Assembly (NCBI RefSeq): GCF_016741855.1
Contig: NZ_JAERRH010000005.1
Coordinates: forward strand, 310,001 to 374,000
Direction: 5' to 3'
DNA: 64,000 bases
Origin: Streptomyces musisoli
GTDB lineage: Bacteria > Actinomycetota > Actinomycetes > Streptomycetales > Streptomycetaceae
Part shown: positions 15,984 to 24,061 of the stretch, one piece after another
How the letters are laid out: each line of letters begins with the position of its first letter
How positions within the stretch are numbered: position 1 is the stretch's first letter
Notes under the pieces: generated by a model
Database searches by the model: none
Seen by the model: the letters and a program-made list of their open reading frames with translations, nothing else
Told to the model about the DNA's origin: nothing
Translations under genes and position numbers: made by a program

Positions 15984-16538
15984 TCAGAACAGCGGCTCGG
16001 GCAGCACACCCTCCAGAGCGAGCAGCTTGCGCTTGGTCTCCAGTCCGCCCCCGAAGCCGCCGATGCCACCGTCGCTCTCGACCACCCGGTGGCACGGCAC
16101 CACCACGGGCAGCGGATTGGCCCCCATCGCCGCGCCGACCGCCTGCGCCCCGCCGGGCTGCCCCACCCGCCCCGCCAGATCGCCGTACCCCACCACGGTG
16201 CCGAACGGCACACCGGACGCCAGTTCGCGCAGCACCTGCCGGTTGAACCCGGAGATCAGCGACCAGTCCAGGGGCAGGTCGAAGTCGTGCCGCTCACCCG
16301 CGAAGTACGCCCGCAGCTGGCGTATCGCCTCCGCCAGCAGCGGCGACTCCGGATCCTCAACGGGCTCGCCGCCCAACCGGGCGGCCAGCCGCTCCAGCGC
16401 CCGGTCGCGCACCGCGTCCGAGGCGTGGAAGACGACGTTGACCAGGCCGTCGCGGGTCGCCGCCAGCATCAGCGGCCCGATGTCCGAGCCCACCACCGCC
16501 CACACGACCCGCTGCTCATCCCGCCCATGGCTGTCCAT
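15984..16538 (-). CDS. ogt: Methylated-DNA-protein cysteine methyltransferase
   Basis: 184 residues. The active-site motif PCHRVV is present with the acceptor cysteine at residue 149, preceded by VGYGDLAGRVGQPGGAQAVG (helix-turn-helix and arginine finger region) and NPLPVVVPC. It removes alkyl groups from O6-alkylguanine by irreversible transfer to its cysteine. The start is fixed at ATG 16538 by the promoter at 16545-16567: the -10 ends six bases before the ATG, so the transcript is probably leaderless. It is convergent with the VOC gene. Confidence 0.95.
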   Translation of the reverse strand: MDSHGRDEQRVVWAVVGSDIGPLMLAATRDGLVNVVFHASDAVRDRALERLAARLGGEPVEDPESPLLAEAIRQLRAYFAGERHDFDLPLDWSLISGFNRQVLRELASGVPFGTVVGYGDLAGRVGQPGGAQAVGAAMGANPLPVVVPCHRVVESDGGIGGFGGGLETKRKLLALEGVLPEPLF

Positions 16539-16544
16539 GCGCCC

Positions 16545-16567
16545 ACGGTACGACCCGGCACTGACAA
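16545..16567 (-). promoter_or_regulatory. PafBC-type (RecA-NDp) DNA-damage promoter of ogt
   Basis: Minus strand reads TTGTCAGTG, 8 bases, TACCGT, a full match to TTGTCRGTG-N8-TANNNT. The -10 element ends six bases before the ogt ATG, leaving no room for a ribosome-binding site. The consensus was defined for LexA/RecA-independent DNA-damage genes of actinobacteria, where PafBC is the activator. Confidence 0.85.
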
Positions 16568-16578
16568 CGCCCGCCGGC

Positions 16579-17451
16579 TCAGTCCCCGCCCAGCGCCGCC
16601 CGGACCACGTCGGGCTTGTTGGTGATGACCCCGTCGACCCCGTAGGCGGCGGCCCTGCGGGCGGTGACCGCGTCGTCCACCGTCCAGGCGAACACCCCGA
16701 GCGGCCGGTCGTGCGGCCCGCCGAAGGCGTGCACCGTCGAGACGTAGCCCTGGGTGAGCGAGGTGTACGAGGGATTGATCAGATCCGTGAAGCCGGCGAA
16801 CCGGTGCAGCTGTGCCACGGAGGGCTTTCCGAGGTAGGCGGTGGTGACCGCCGGCTTCAGCTCGTGGACGGTCCGCACACTGTCGGCGCTGAAACTCTGC
16901 ACGATCAGCCGGTGCAGGTGCCCGCGGTCCAGCCAGCCCTCGTTGCCGAGGAGCTTCAGCGTCTGCTGCTCGATTCCCGGGTACAGCTCCGGATTCTTGA
17001 TCTCCAGAAGCAGTTTCTCGTGGTTGCGCTCGACCCGGCGCATGTACTGCTCGAGCGTCGGCACGCGCGTGCCCGCGTACGCGGGGGAGTACCAGCTGCC
17101 CGCGTCCAGCCGGGCGATCTCCGCCGCGGTGAAGTCCCGCACCTTCCACGGCGCCCGGCCCGGGAAGACGTCTTCGACGTTCGTGGTGCGCTGCAGGCTG
17201 TCGTCGTGGAGGACGACCAGCTCGCCGTCCTTGGTGCGCTGCACGTCGTTCTCGACCCAGGAGAAGCCCAGCTCGGCGGCCTTGTCGATGGAGGCCAGAG
17301 TGTTCTCGGGAGCGTAGGCGGAGGCGCCCCGGTGCGCGATCACCGTGGGCACACCGTGCTCGCCCGCCCGGGCGTCTGAGCCGGGGCTCAGCAGAGCCGT
17401 CGCCGTCCCCAGGGCCGCGGCGACCGTGGCGGCGACTACGCGTACGTACAT
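16579..17451 (-). CDS. Secreted glycerophosphodiester phosphodiesterase
   Basis: 290 residues. A signal peptide (MYVRVVAATVAAALGTATAL, likely cut after DARA at about residue 29) precedes the GDPD TIM-barrel. Catalytic motifs: VIAHRGASAYAPENTLASID with the H-R and E-N pairs, and WVENDVQRTKDGELVVLHDD with metal-binding E/D and the second histidine. It hydrolyses glycerophosphodiesters, including those from teichoic acids or lipids, to glycerol 3-phosphate outside the cell, typically for phosphate or carbon supply. ATG 17451 is supported by GAGGAG upstream. A PHO-box type site is not obvious. Confidence 0.93.
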   Translation of the reverse strand: MYVRVVAATVAAALGTATALLSPGSDARAGEHGVPTVIAHRGASAYAPENTLASIDKAAELGFSWVENDVQRTKDGELVVLHDDSLQRTTNVEDVFPGRAPWKVRDFTAAEIARLDAGSWYSPAYAGTRVPTLEQYMRRVERNHEKLLLEIKNPELYPGIEQQTLKLLGNEGWLDRGHLHRLIVQSFSADSVRTVHELKPAVTTAYLGKPSVAQLHRFAGFTDLINPSYTSLTQGYVSTVHAFGGPHDRPLGVFAWTVDDAVTARRAAAYGVDGVITNKPDVVRAALGGD

Positions 17452-17730
17452 GCGCACTCCTCGCGTCGAGCGAATACCGACAGCCACCAGACTGACAGCC
17501 CAAGGTCGACAGCACCCGGGCGCACGATGGCCACACACTGAACGGAGATGTCCCAGTCCGCTCACCGGTGGCGCACATGTGGGGCAAGGCCGTGTTTCTT
17601 TGCCGGAAAATCGTTCGACCATTCCGGTGGGGGTCATACTCTCTGCGACAACCCTGACCGCCCGCGCGGTCCTGGGACGGGGGCATATCCAACTATTCCG
17701 GGACGCAAGACAGCGGAAGGGCAGCCGCGG

Positions 17731-18609
17731 ATGCAAGGCACGGTCGACGGATTCAGCTACGGGGCCGTCACCCCATTGGTGGCCTATCTGATGGCCTGCC
17801 TCGGCAGCGCCCTGGGCCTGCGCTGCACCACACGGTCTCTGCTGGTCACACACTCCCGGCGCCCCGCCTGGCTGGCCCTCGGCTCGGCGGCGATCGGCTC
17901 CGGCATCTGGACCATGCACTTCGTCGCCATGATGGGCTTCAGCATCGAGGAGACGCAGATCCACTACGACAAGCCGCTCACCTACGCGAGTCTCGGACTC
18001 GCCATCGTGATGGTCGGCGTCGGGATCTTCATAGTCGGCTACCGGGGCGCCACCGGCACCCCGCTGTTCACCGGCGGCACGATCACCGGTCTGGGCGTCG
18101 CCTCCATGCACTACCTCGGCATGGCGGGCGTCAGCTTCCACGGACGGTTCACCTACAACACCTTCACCGTCGCCGCCTCCGTCGTCATAGCGGTCGTGGC
18201 CGCCACCGCCGCCCTGTGGGCCGCAGGACAGGTGCGGGGGTTCATGTGGAGCGTCGGTGCGAGCCTCGTCATGGGCCTCGCGGTCAGCGGCATGCACTAC
18301 ACCGGAATGGCCGCCCTCGGCGTCCACCTCGACCGTGCCTCCCACACCGCCGGGGGCGCCCCCGCGGCTTCCGCGCTCGCGCCCATGCTGATCGGCCCGC
18401 TCGCCTTCCTGCTCCTCGCGGGCGTCGTCGTGATCTTCGACCCGCTGATGGCGATCGGCCGGCCCGACTGGAGGCCCGTCGAGCACAAACCGGGCGTCCC
18501 GGCCGCCGCCGTCGCCCCCCACACGGAGCGCCGCGCCACCCTCCACGAGGGGCGCAGGCCGGCCCGGCGGCCCGAGCACCACGGCTCCCGCACCCCCCAG
18601 AACCGCTGA
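17731..18609 (+). CDS. Stand-alone MHYT-domain membrane sensor
   Basis: 292 residues, about seven membrane helices. The three MHYT-type repeats are seen as WTMHFVAMMGF (about residue 66), SMHYLGMAGVSF (about 128) and GMHYTGMAALG (about 188). The domain is proposed to bind a metal such as copper and to sense small diatomic ligands. Most MHYT proteins carry a GGDEF/EAL or kinase output; here there is none, only a 60-residue basic cytosolic tail (KPGVPAAAVAPHTERRATLH onward). ATG 17731 follows GGAAGGGCAGCCGCGG. It lies just upstream of uvrB in the same direction, but uvrB has its own promoter. Confidence 0.9.
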   Translation: MQGTVDGFSYGAVTPLVAYLMACLGSALGLRCTTRSLLVTHSRRPAWLALGSAAIGSGIWTMHFVAMMGFSIEETQIHYDKPLTYASLGLAIVMVGVGIFIVGYRGATGTPLFTGGTITGLGVASMHYLGMAGVSFHGRFTYNTFTVAASVVIAVVAATAALWAAGQVRGFMWSVGASLVMGLAVSGMHYTGMAALGVHLDRASHTAGGAPAASALAPMLIGPLAFLLLAGVVVIFDPLMAIGRPDWRPVEHKPGVPAAAVAPHTERRATLHEGRRPARRPEHHGSRTPQNR

Positions 18610-18619
18610 TCGGGACCCG

Positions 18620-18642
18620 TTGTCAGTGCGGGGTCGTACGGT
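18620..18642 (+). promoter_or_regulatory. PafBC-type DNA-damage promoter of uvrB
   Basis: TTGTCAGTG (18620-18628), 8 bases, TACGGT (18637-18642): full match to the motif. The uvrB ATG at 18650 comes seven bases after the -10, so the mRNA is predicted to start at or next to the ATG (leaderless). Confidence 0.88.
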
Positions 18643-18649
18643 GGATGAC

Positions 18650-20788
18650 ATGCGGCCCGTATCCCACATCGAACGCACGGTGGCGCCCTTCGAGGTCGTC
18701 AGCCCCTACCAGCCCAGCGGTGACCAGCCGACGGCCATCGCCGACCTGGCCAAGCGCATCGAGGCCGGCGAGAAGGACGTCGTCCTCCTGGGCGCGACCG
18801 GTACCGGCAAGTCCGCCACCACGGCGTGGATGATCGAGAAGCTCCAGCGCCCCACGCTCGTGATGGCGCCGAACAAGACGCTGGCCGCCCAGCTGGCCAA
18901 CGAGTTCCGCGAGCTCCTCCCGAACAACGCGGTCGAGTACTTCGTCTCGTACTACGACTACTACCAGCCCGAGGCATACGTCCCGCAGTCGGACACCTAC
19001 ATCGAGAAGGACTCCTCGATCAACGAGGAGGTCGAGCGTCTGCGCCACTCGGCGACGAACTCGCTGCTCACCCGCCGTGACGTCGTCGTGGTCGCCTCGG
19101 TGTCCTGCATCTACGGCCTCGGTACCCCACAGGAGTACGTGGACCGCATGGTCCCCCTCCGGGTCGGTGACGAGATCGACCGGGACGAGCTGCTGCGCCG
19201 CTTCGTCGACATCCAGTACACGCGCAACGACGTGGCCTTCAGCCGCGGCACCTTCCGGGTCCGCGGCGACACCATCGAGATCTTCCCGGTCTACGAGGAG
19301 CTGGCCGTCCGCATCGAGATGTTCGGCGACGAGATCGAGGCCCTGTCCACGCTCCACCCGCTCACCGGCGAGATCATCAGCGACGACCAGCAGCTGTACG
19401 TCTTCCCCGCCTCCCACTACGTCGCCGGCCCCGAGCGCATGGAGCGGGCCGTCAACGACATCGAGAAGGAGCTGGGGGAGCGCCTCGCCGAGCTGGAGAA
19501 GCAGGGCAAGCTCCTGGAGGCCCAGCGCCTGCGGATGCGCACCACGTACGACATCGAGATGCTCCGCCAGATCGGCACCTGCTCCGGCGTGGAGAACTAC
19601 TCGATGCACTTCGACGGCCGCCTGCCCGGATCCCCGCCCAACACCCTGCTGGACTACTTCCCGGACGACTTCATGCTCGTCATCGACGAGTCGCACGTCA
19701 CGGTCCCGCAGATCGGCGCGATGTACGAGGGCGACGCCTCCCGCAAGCGCACCCTGGTGGACCACGGGTTCCGCCTGCCCTCCGCCCTGGACAACCGCCC
19801 CCTGAAGTGGGAGGAGTTCCAGGAACGCATCGGCCAGACCGTCTACCTGTCGGCCACCCCGGGCGCCTACGAGCTGTCGCGCTCGGACGGCGTCGTCGAG
19901 CAGATCATCCGGCCGACCGGCCTGGTCGACCCGGAGGTCGTGGTCAAGCCCACCGAGGGCCAGATCGACGACCTGGTGCACGAGATCCGCAAGCGCACCG
20001 AGAAGGACGAGCGGGTCCTCGTCACCACGCTGACCAAGAAGATGGCGGAGGACCTCACCGACTACTTCCTGGAACTCGGCATCCAGGTCCGCTACCTGCA
20101 CAGCGACGTGGACACCCTGCGCCGTGTCGAGCTGCTGCGCGAGCTGCGCGCCGGTGAGTACGACGTCCTGGTCGGCATCAACCTCCTCCGTGAGGGCCTC
20201 GACCTGCCCGAGGTGTCCCTGGTGGCGATCCTGGACGCCGACAAGGAGGGCTTCCTGCGCTCGGGCACCTCGCTGATCCAGACCATCGGCCGTGCGGCGC
20301 GCAACGTCTCCGGCCAGGTCCACATGTACGCCGACAAGATCACCCCGGCGATGGAGAAGGCCATCGAGGAGACCAACCGCCGCCGGGAGAAGCAGGTCGC
20401 CTACAACGAGGCGAACGGCGTCGATCCGCAGCCGCTGCGCAAGAAGATCAACGACATCGTCGCGCAGATCGCCCGCGAGGAGGTCGACACCGAGCAGCTC
20501 CTCGGTTCCGGTTACCGCCAGACGAAGGACGGCAAGGGCGCCAAGGCACCCGTTCCGTCGCTCGGCGGCAAGGCGGCCAAGGGCGCGAAGGCCGGCAAGG
20601 CGGCCAAGGGCAAGGCGGTGCCCACGGACCGCCCGGCGGCCGAACTCGCCGAGCAGATCGAGGAGATGACCGAACGCATGCGTGCCGCCGCGGCGGAGCT
20701 TCAGTTCGAGATCGCCGCCCGGCTGCGCGACGAGGTCTCCGAGATGAAGAAGGAGCTGCGCCAGATGCGGGAGGCCGGCATCGCCTGA
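18650..20788 (+). CDS. uvrB: Excinuclease ABC subunit B
   Basis: 712 residues. The helicase-like fold contains Walker A LLGATGTGKSATTAW (about 47-61), the damage-probing beta-hairpin region YYDYYQPEAYVPQSD, the DESH box in LVIDESHVTVPQIG, and helicase motif VI QTIGRAARNVSG. A C-terminal UVR motif (LQFEIAARLRDEVSEMKKEL) contacts UvrC. UvrB verifies lesions delivered by UvrA and positions UvrC. Between the helicase core and the UVR motif lies a Lys/Ala/Gly-rich insert (about residues 625-665). The start is taken at ATG 18650 from the promoter position; the in-frame TTG 18620 and GTG 18641 lie within the promoter. Confidence 0.98.
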   Translation: MRPVSHIERTVAPFEVVSPYQPSGDQPTAIADLAKRIEAGEKDVVLLGATGTGKSATTAWMIEKLQRPTLVMAPNKTLAAQLANEFRELLPNNAVEYFVSYYDYYQPEAYVPQSDTYIEKDSSINEEVERLRHSATNSLLTRRDVVVVASVSCIYGLGTPQEYVDRMVPLRVGDEIDRDELLRRFVDIQYTRNDVAFSRGTFRVRGDTIEIFPVYEELAVRIEMFGDEIEALSTLHPLTGEIISDDQQLYVFPASHYVAGPERMERAVNDIEKELGERLAELEKQGKLLEAQRLRMRTTYDIEMLRQIGTCSGVENYSMHFDGRLPGSPPNTLLDYFPDDFMLVIDESHVTVPQIGAMYEGDASRKRTLVDHGFRLPSALDNRPLKWEEFQERIGQTVYLSATPGAYELSRSDGVVEQIIRPTGLVDPEVVVKPTEGQIDDLVHEIRKRTEKDERVLVTTLTKKMAEDLTDYFLELGIQVRYLHSDVDTLRRVELLRELRAGEYDVLVGINLLREGLDLPEVSLVAILDADKEGFLRSGTSLIQTIGRAARNVSGQVHMYADKITPAMEKAIEETNRRREKQVAYNEANGVDPQPLRKKINDIVAQIAREEVDTEQLLGSGYRQTKDGKGAKAPVPSLGGKAAKGAKAGKAAKGKAVPTDRPAAELAEQIEEMTERMRAAAAELQFEIAARLRDEVSEMKKELRQMREAGIA

Positions 20789-20825
20789 GCCCCGCTCCCG
20801 CTGCCGGCCTCGGCATAAGCGCCAA

Positions 20826-20837
20826 GTGTTGCAACAC
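20826..20837. promoter_or_regulatory. 12-bp palindrome upstream of terD
   Basis: Perfect palindrome GTGTTGCAACAC, 30 bp before the DNA-damage promoter of the terD gene. It may be an operator or part of the uvrB 3' end structure. No known regulator is assigned. Confidence 0.4.
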
Positions 20838-20866
20838 CGACACAAAAGCGCGGGCCGGGGTCGGCA

Positions 20867-20889
20867 CTGTCAGTGGCCCTGCGTAGGGT
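20867..20889 (+). promoter_or_regulatory. PafBC-type DNA-damage promoter upstream of terD
   Basis: CTGTCAGTG (one mismatch to TTGTCRGTG), 8 bases, TAGGGT (20884-20889). Transcription would start near 20896, giving a leader of about 65 bases before the GTG at 20961. The element lies 78 bases after the uvrB stop, so terD can be expressed independently of uvrB but under the same signal. Confidence 0.8.
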
Positions 20890-20960
20890 TCTGGACAACC
20901 GCGCAGCGCACGGCAACAGCTCGGCGCGGCAACAGGGGAACGTCGAGAGGGGATTCAGCC

Positions 20961-21539
20961 GTGTCCGTCAACTTGTCCAAGGGCCAGGCCATCAGCCTGG
21001 AGAAGAAGGACGGGGCCACCCTGAGCGCGGTCCGCATGGGGCTGGGCTGGCAGGCGGCCAAGCGGCGCGGCCTGTTCGGCTCCCGCACCCGGGAGATCGA
21101 CCTGGACGCCTCGGCGGTCCTCTTCGCCGGCGGGCAGCCCACGGACGTCGTCTTCTTCCGCCACTTGGTGAGCGACGACGGATCCGTGCGCCACACCGGT
21201 GACAACCTCGTCGGCGGAGTGGGCCAGGGCGGGGACGACGAGGCGATCCTGGTGGACCTGCAGCGCGTCCCGGTCCACATCGACCAGATCGTCTTCACCG
21301 TGAACTCCTTCACCGGCCAGACCTTCCAGGAGGTGCAGAACGCGTTCTGCCGGCTCGTGGACGAGACCAACGGCCAGGAACTCGCCCGCTACACGCTGGC
21401 CGGCGGCGGCGAGTACACCGCCCAGATCATGGCCAAGGTGCACCGGGCGGGCTCCGGCTGGACGATGACCGCCATCGGCGCCCCGGCCAACGGCCGCACC
21501 TTCCAGGACCTGATGCCGGCGATCCTGCCCCACCTCTAG
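20961..21539 (+). CDS. TerD-family stress protein
   Basis: 192 residues, a single TerD domain: SVNLSKGQAISLEKKDGATL at the N-terminus, RGLFGSRTREIDLDASAVLF, the Ca2+-binding acidic loop GGVGQGGDDEAILVDLQRVP and IVFTVNSFTGQTFQEVQNAF. TerD proteins bind calcium and take part in tellurite, phage and DNA-damage-type stress systems through mechanisms that remain unclear. It is followed by a larger TerD-type protein and terC, so a Ter module is present. GTG 20961 fits the family N-terminus (SVNLSKG). Confidence 0.95.
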   Translation: MSVNLSKGQAISLEKKDGATLSAVRMGLGWQAAKRRGLFGSRTREIDLDASAVLFAGGQPTDVVFFRHLVSDDGSVRHTGDNLVGGVGQGGDDEAILVDLQRVPVHIDQIVFTVNSFTGQTFQEVQNAFCRLVDETNGQELARYTLAGGGEYTAQIMAKVHRAGSGWTMTAIGAPANGRTFQDLMPAILPHL

Positions 21540-21778
21540 GACCTGCCTCCTGAACCTGCCGGGGCACGGGTCGCGGGTCAGGTGGACGCGGGCCACGGGG
21601 CCGTGGCACGGAAGCGCAGGGCCGAAGCAGGGGCCTGGAAGCACGGGGCCCGGCATGCTCGGGTGGGGCCGGCGGCCCGGCCCCGGAACCGGCCCGATCC
21701 GGGGGAAGGATCCCGGGCCCGGACCGCCCGCTCGCCGGGCGCGGTACGAACGACAGAACGACACAGGGGGCGACGGCG

Positions 21779-23839
21779 ATGGCGGCCGAGCTGGTGCGGG
21801 GACAGAACCACCCGCTGTCCCACGTCCGGCTGGAGATCCGGATCTCCGCCGGAGTGCCGGTCCTCGCCGGCGCCACACTCGGTGACGAGCAGGGCATGGT
21901 GCACGGCCGCCAGTGGGTGGTCCACCCCGGCGCTCCCGTCGCGCACGGCGTCGAGGCGGCCCCGCAGGCCGCCCCCGAGCACCGTCTGACCGTCGACCTG
22001 GCGGCCCTGCCCGAGGCGGTACACCGGCTCGACGTGTTCCTCGCCCTGCCCACCGGTACCGCGGGACCGCTCCGCTTCGGTGCGGTCCCGGCCCCGCACA
22101 CCGCGGTGTACAGCTCCGAGGGCACCGAGATCGCGTGTTTCACCCTCACCGGCCTGGACACCGAGTCGGCCGTGATCGCGCTGGAGCTGTACCGCAGGCA
22201 GGGCGCCTGGAAGATACGTGCGATGGGCCAGGGCTACGACGGCGGGCTTCCCGCGCTCCTCGCCGACCAAGGACTGCGCGACGCCGACGACCTCGCGACG
22301 GCCGTCCACGAGGCGGCGGCGCGCGGCCTGCCCCACGCGACATCCGCACCGGCGACGAGCGAGCCGTCCCCGCGGACGGCAGCGGCGTCCGCGGCCCAGC
22401 CCGCCCCGGGCCGCCAGGTGCCTTCCGCTCCGCATGCCTCGCAGGGCGCTTCCGCGCCCGATCTCCCCGCGGCCCCCCGGACGCCTTCCGCGTCCCAGAC
22501 CGCTTCCGCGACGCCAGCCGCGTCCACGCCTCATGAGACTTCCGCCTCCGGCCAGACGGAGCCGGCACACCCGTACGGCCCGCCGGGCGCCGACGGCGAC
22601 GGCGGTCCCGGCCTCCCGCACTCCGGCGGCCCGGTCGACTACACGCACCCCCGCCGCACTCCGTCGCCGCCCCCGCCTCCGGCCCCCACGGCCGCCGACG
22701 GGCAGCCCGCGCGGCCGGTCGCCGGAGACGCCGTGGGCTGGTCGATGGAAGAGCGGCTGTACAACCAGATCTGGGGCATGTTCGAAGACCTGGCCCGCAC
22801 GACTGCCGCCTACCGCAGTGCTGTCCAATTCGCCGACTCCCGTCTGGAGCAGGAACTGGACCAGGCACTCGCCGACCCGCGCGCACGACTCAGCGGGGCG
22901 GGCGACGCCGCCCGCGAGGCGGCCCACGATCGCCGCATCCAGCTGACCGACCAGGCACGCGCCGCCCTCGACCGTGACCTGGCCCAGCTCACCGACGAGG
23001 CAGAGGTGGTCGAGCCCGCGCTCCCGCCCGCCTACGCCCGCTGGGACAACCCCGTCTGGCATGCCTACCGGGCCCCCGACGAGGAGCCGATGGCCCTGCG
23101 GCTCGGTGATCTCCACCTCCCGGAAAGCGCCCCACTGAGCATCCCGCTGCTGGTCAGGCTGCCGCTGGAACGGGGGCTGTGGATCGACAGCGGCCCGGTG
23201 GCAGCCGTCGACGACCGCGTTCTCGACTCCGCCGAGCTACGTCACCTGGCCATGGAGGCGGCGGTCGCCCTCGCGGCCCGCCTCCTCGCCGTACACCCGC
23301 CCGGGGCCTTTGCCGTGCAGGTCGTCGATCCGGCGGGTGCGGGGGCGCGGGCACTGCTGCCGTTGACGCAGTCCGGCGTGCTCGCGACACCGCCCGCGGC
23401 GGGGGCGGCGGGGGTCTCGCAGACGCTGGAGCGGCTCACCCGGCGGGTCGACCTGGTGCAGATGGCGGTGCGCGGCGGTGCGGCCGAGGCGCTGCCGGCC
23501 GATGTGGACACCGCGCAGCAGCTGCTGATCGTCAACGACTTCCCGCACGGATTCGACGAGCGGGCGGTGACCCGGCTCCGCTATCTCGCCGACGAGGGTC
23601 CGGCCGTGGGCGTGCACCTCATGCTGGTCGCCGACCGTGCGGACGCCGCCGCCTTCGGCCCCCTGCTCGATCCGCTGTGGCGTTCGCTGCTGCGACTCAC
23701 CCCGCTGCCGGACGACCATCTCGCCGACCCGTGGATCGGTCACGCCTGGACCTACGAACCTTCGCTCGTCCCGGCCGGCAGCCGGATCCTGCAAGAGGTC
23801 CTCGCCGAGGTGGTCAACGCTCGCGCCAAGCGCGGGTAA
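21779..23839 (+). CDS. Multidomain TerD protein with degenerate FtsK-like C-terminal domain
   Basis: 686 residues. Residues 1-170 are a divergent TerD domain (LSHVRLEIRISAGVPVLAGA, TAVYSSEGTEIACFTLTGLD, VIALELYRRQGAWKIRAMGQ). A long Pro/Ala/Ser linker follows (about 185-325). The C-terminal part resembles FtsK/HerA ATPases: MALRLGDLHLP, LSIPLLVRLPLERGLWIDSG, a Walker B-like strand QLLIVNDFPHGFDE (about 580) and VGVHLMLVADRADAA. No Walker A motif is present, so ATP hydrolysis is unlikely. Such proteins occur in Ter gene clusters; the role is probably scaffolding or regulation. ATG 21779 begins the family sequence AAELVRGQNHPL. Confidence 0.85.
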   Translation: MAAELVRGQNHPLSHVRLEIRISAGVPVLAGATLGDEQGMVHGRQWVVHPGAPVAHGVEAAPQAAPEHRLTVDLAALPEAVHRLDVFLALPTGTAGPLRFGAVPAPHTAVYSSEGTEIACFTLTGLDTESAVIALELYRRQGAWKIRAMGQGYDGGLPALLADQGLRDADDLATAVHEAAARGLPHATSAPATSEPSPRTAAASAAQPAPGRQVPSAPHASQGASAPDLPAAPRTPSASQTASATPAASTPHETSASGQTEPAHPYGPPGADGDGGPGLPHSGGPVDYTHPRRTPSPPPPPAPTAADGQPARPVAGDAVGWSMEERLYNQIWGMFEDLARTTAAYRSAVQFADSRLEQELDQALADPRARLSGAGDAAREAAHDRRIQLTDQARAALDRDLAQLTDEAEVVEPALPPAYARWDNPVWHAYRAPDEEPMALRLGDLHLPESAPLSIPLLVRLPLERGLWIDSGPVAAVDDRVLDSAELRHLAMEAAVALAARLLAVHPPGAFAVQVVDPAGAGARALLPLTQSGVLATPPAAGAAGVSQTLERLTRRVDLVQMAVRGGAAEALPADVDTAQQLLIVNDFPHGFDERAVTRLRYLADEGPAVGVHLMLVADRADAAAFGPLLDPLWRSLLRLTPLPDDHLADPWIGHAWTYEPSLVPAGSRILQEVLAEVVNARAKRG

Positions 23840-23919
23840 AGCCATCCTGAGCAGGTAACTTGGTGTTTCTTTTACTTAGCGCTTTACCTTTCCTTGGTGA
23901 TTGGGTACCGTTTTACGTA

Positions 23920-24058
23920 CGGAGGGGAGTACTCCCTGACTGCGGCGCACCCGTCAGTACGGACCGTTTCCGGTCCCGGGGCGTCGGCCCATCGCGGGTG
24001 GAAGAGACCTCCGGCAGCGACAACGCTGACGTGTTTGCCGTTACGTAATGCCGGAGGT
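23920..24058 (+). promoter_or_regulatory. yybP-ykoY (manganese) riboswitch upstream of terC
   Basis: The leader carries the conserved aptamer features GGGGAGTA (23924-23931 region) and the actinobacterial closing segment GGGTGGAAGAGACCTCCGG (about 23996-24014). P1 is formed by CGGAGG (23920-23925) with CCTCCG (24008-24013). The segment ACCTCCGGCA (24007-24016) is also the exact 10-base complement of TGCCGGAGGT (24049-24058), which holds the terC ribosome-binding site. When Mn2+ stabilises P1 the ribosome-binding site is free; otherwise it is paired. A translational ON switch is inferred. Confidence 0.85.
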
Positions 24059-24061
24059 GCA

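Noticed and set aside
17465..17500. CTGTCAGTC upstream of the glycerophosphodiesterase
   Set aside because: The -10 position lacks TANNNT, so it does not fit the damage motif.
18623..20845. 740-residue minus-strand frame opposite uvrB
   Set aside because: Exact antisense of a well-supported gene with low-complexity composition.
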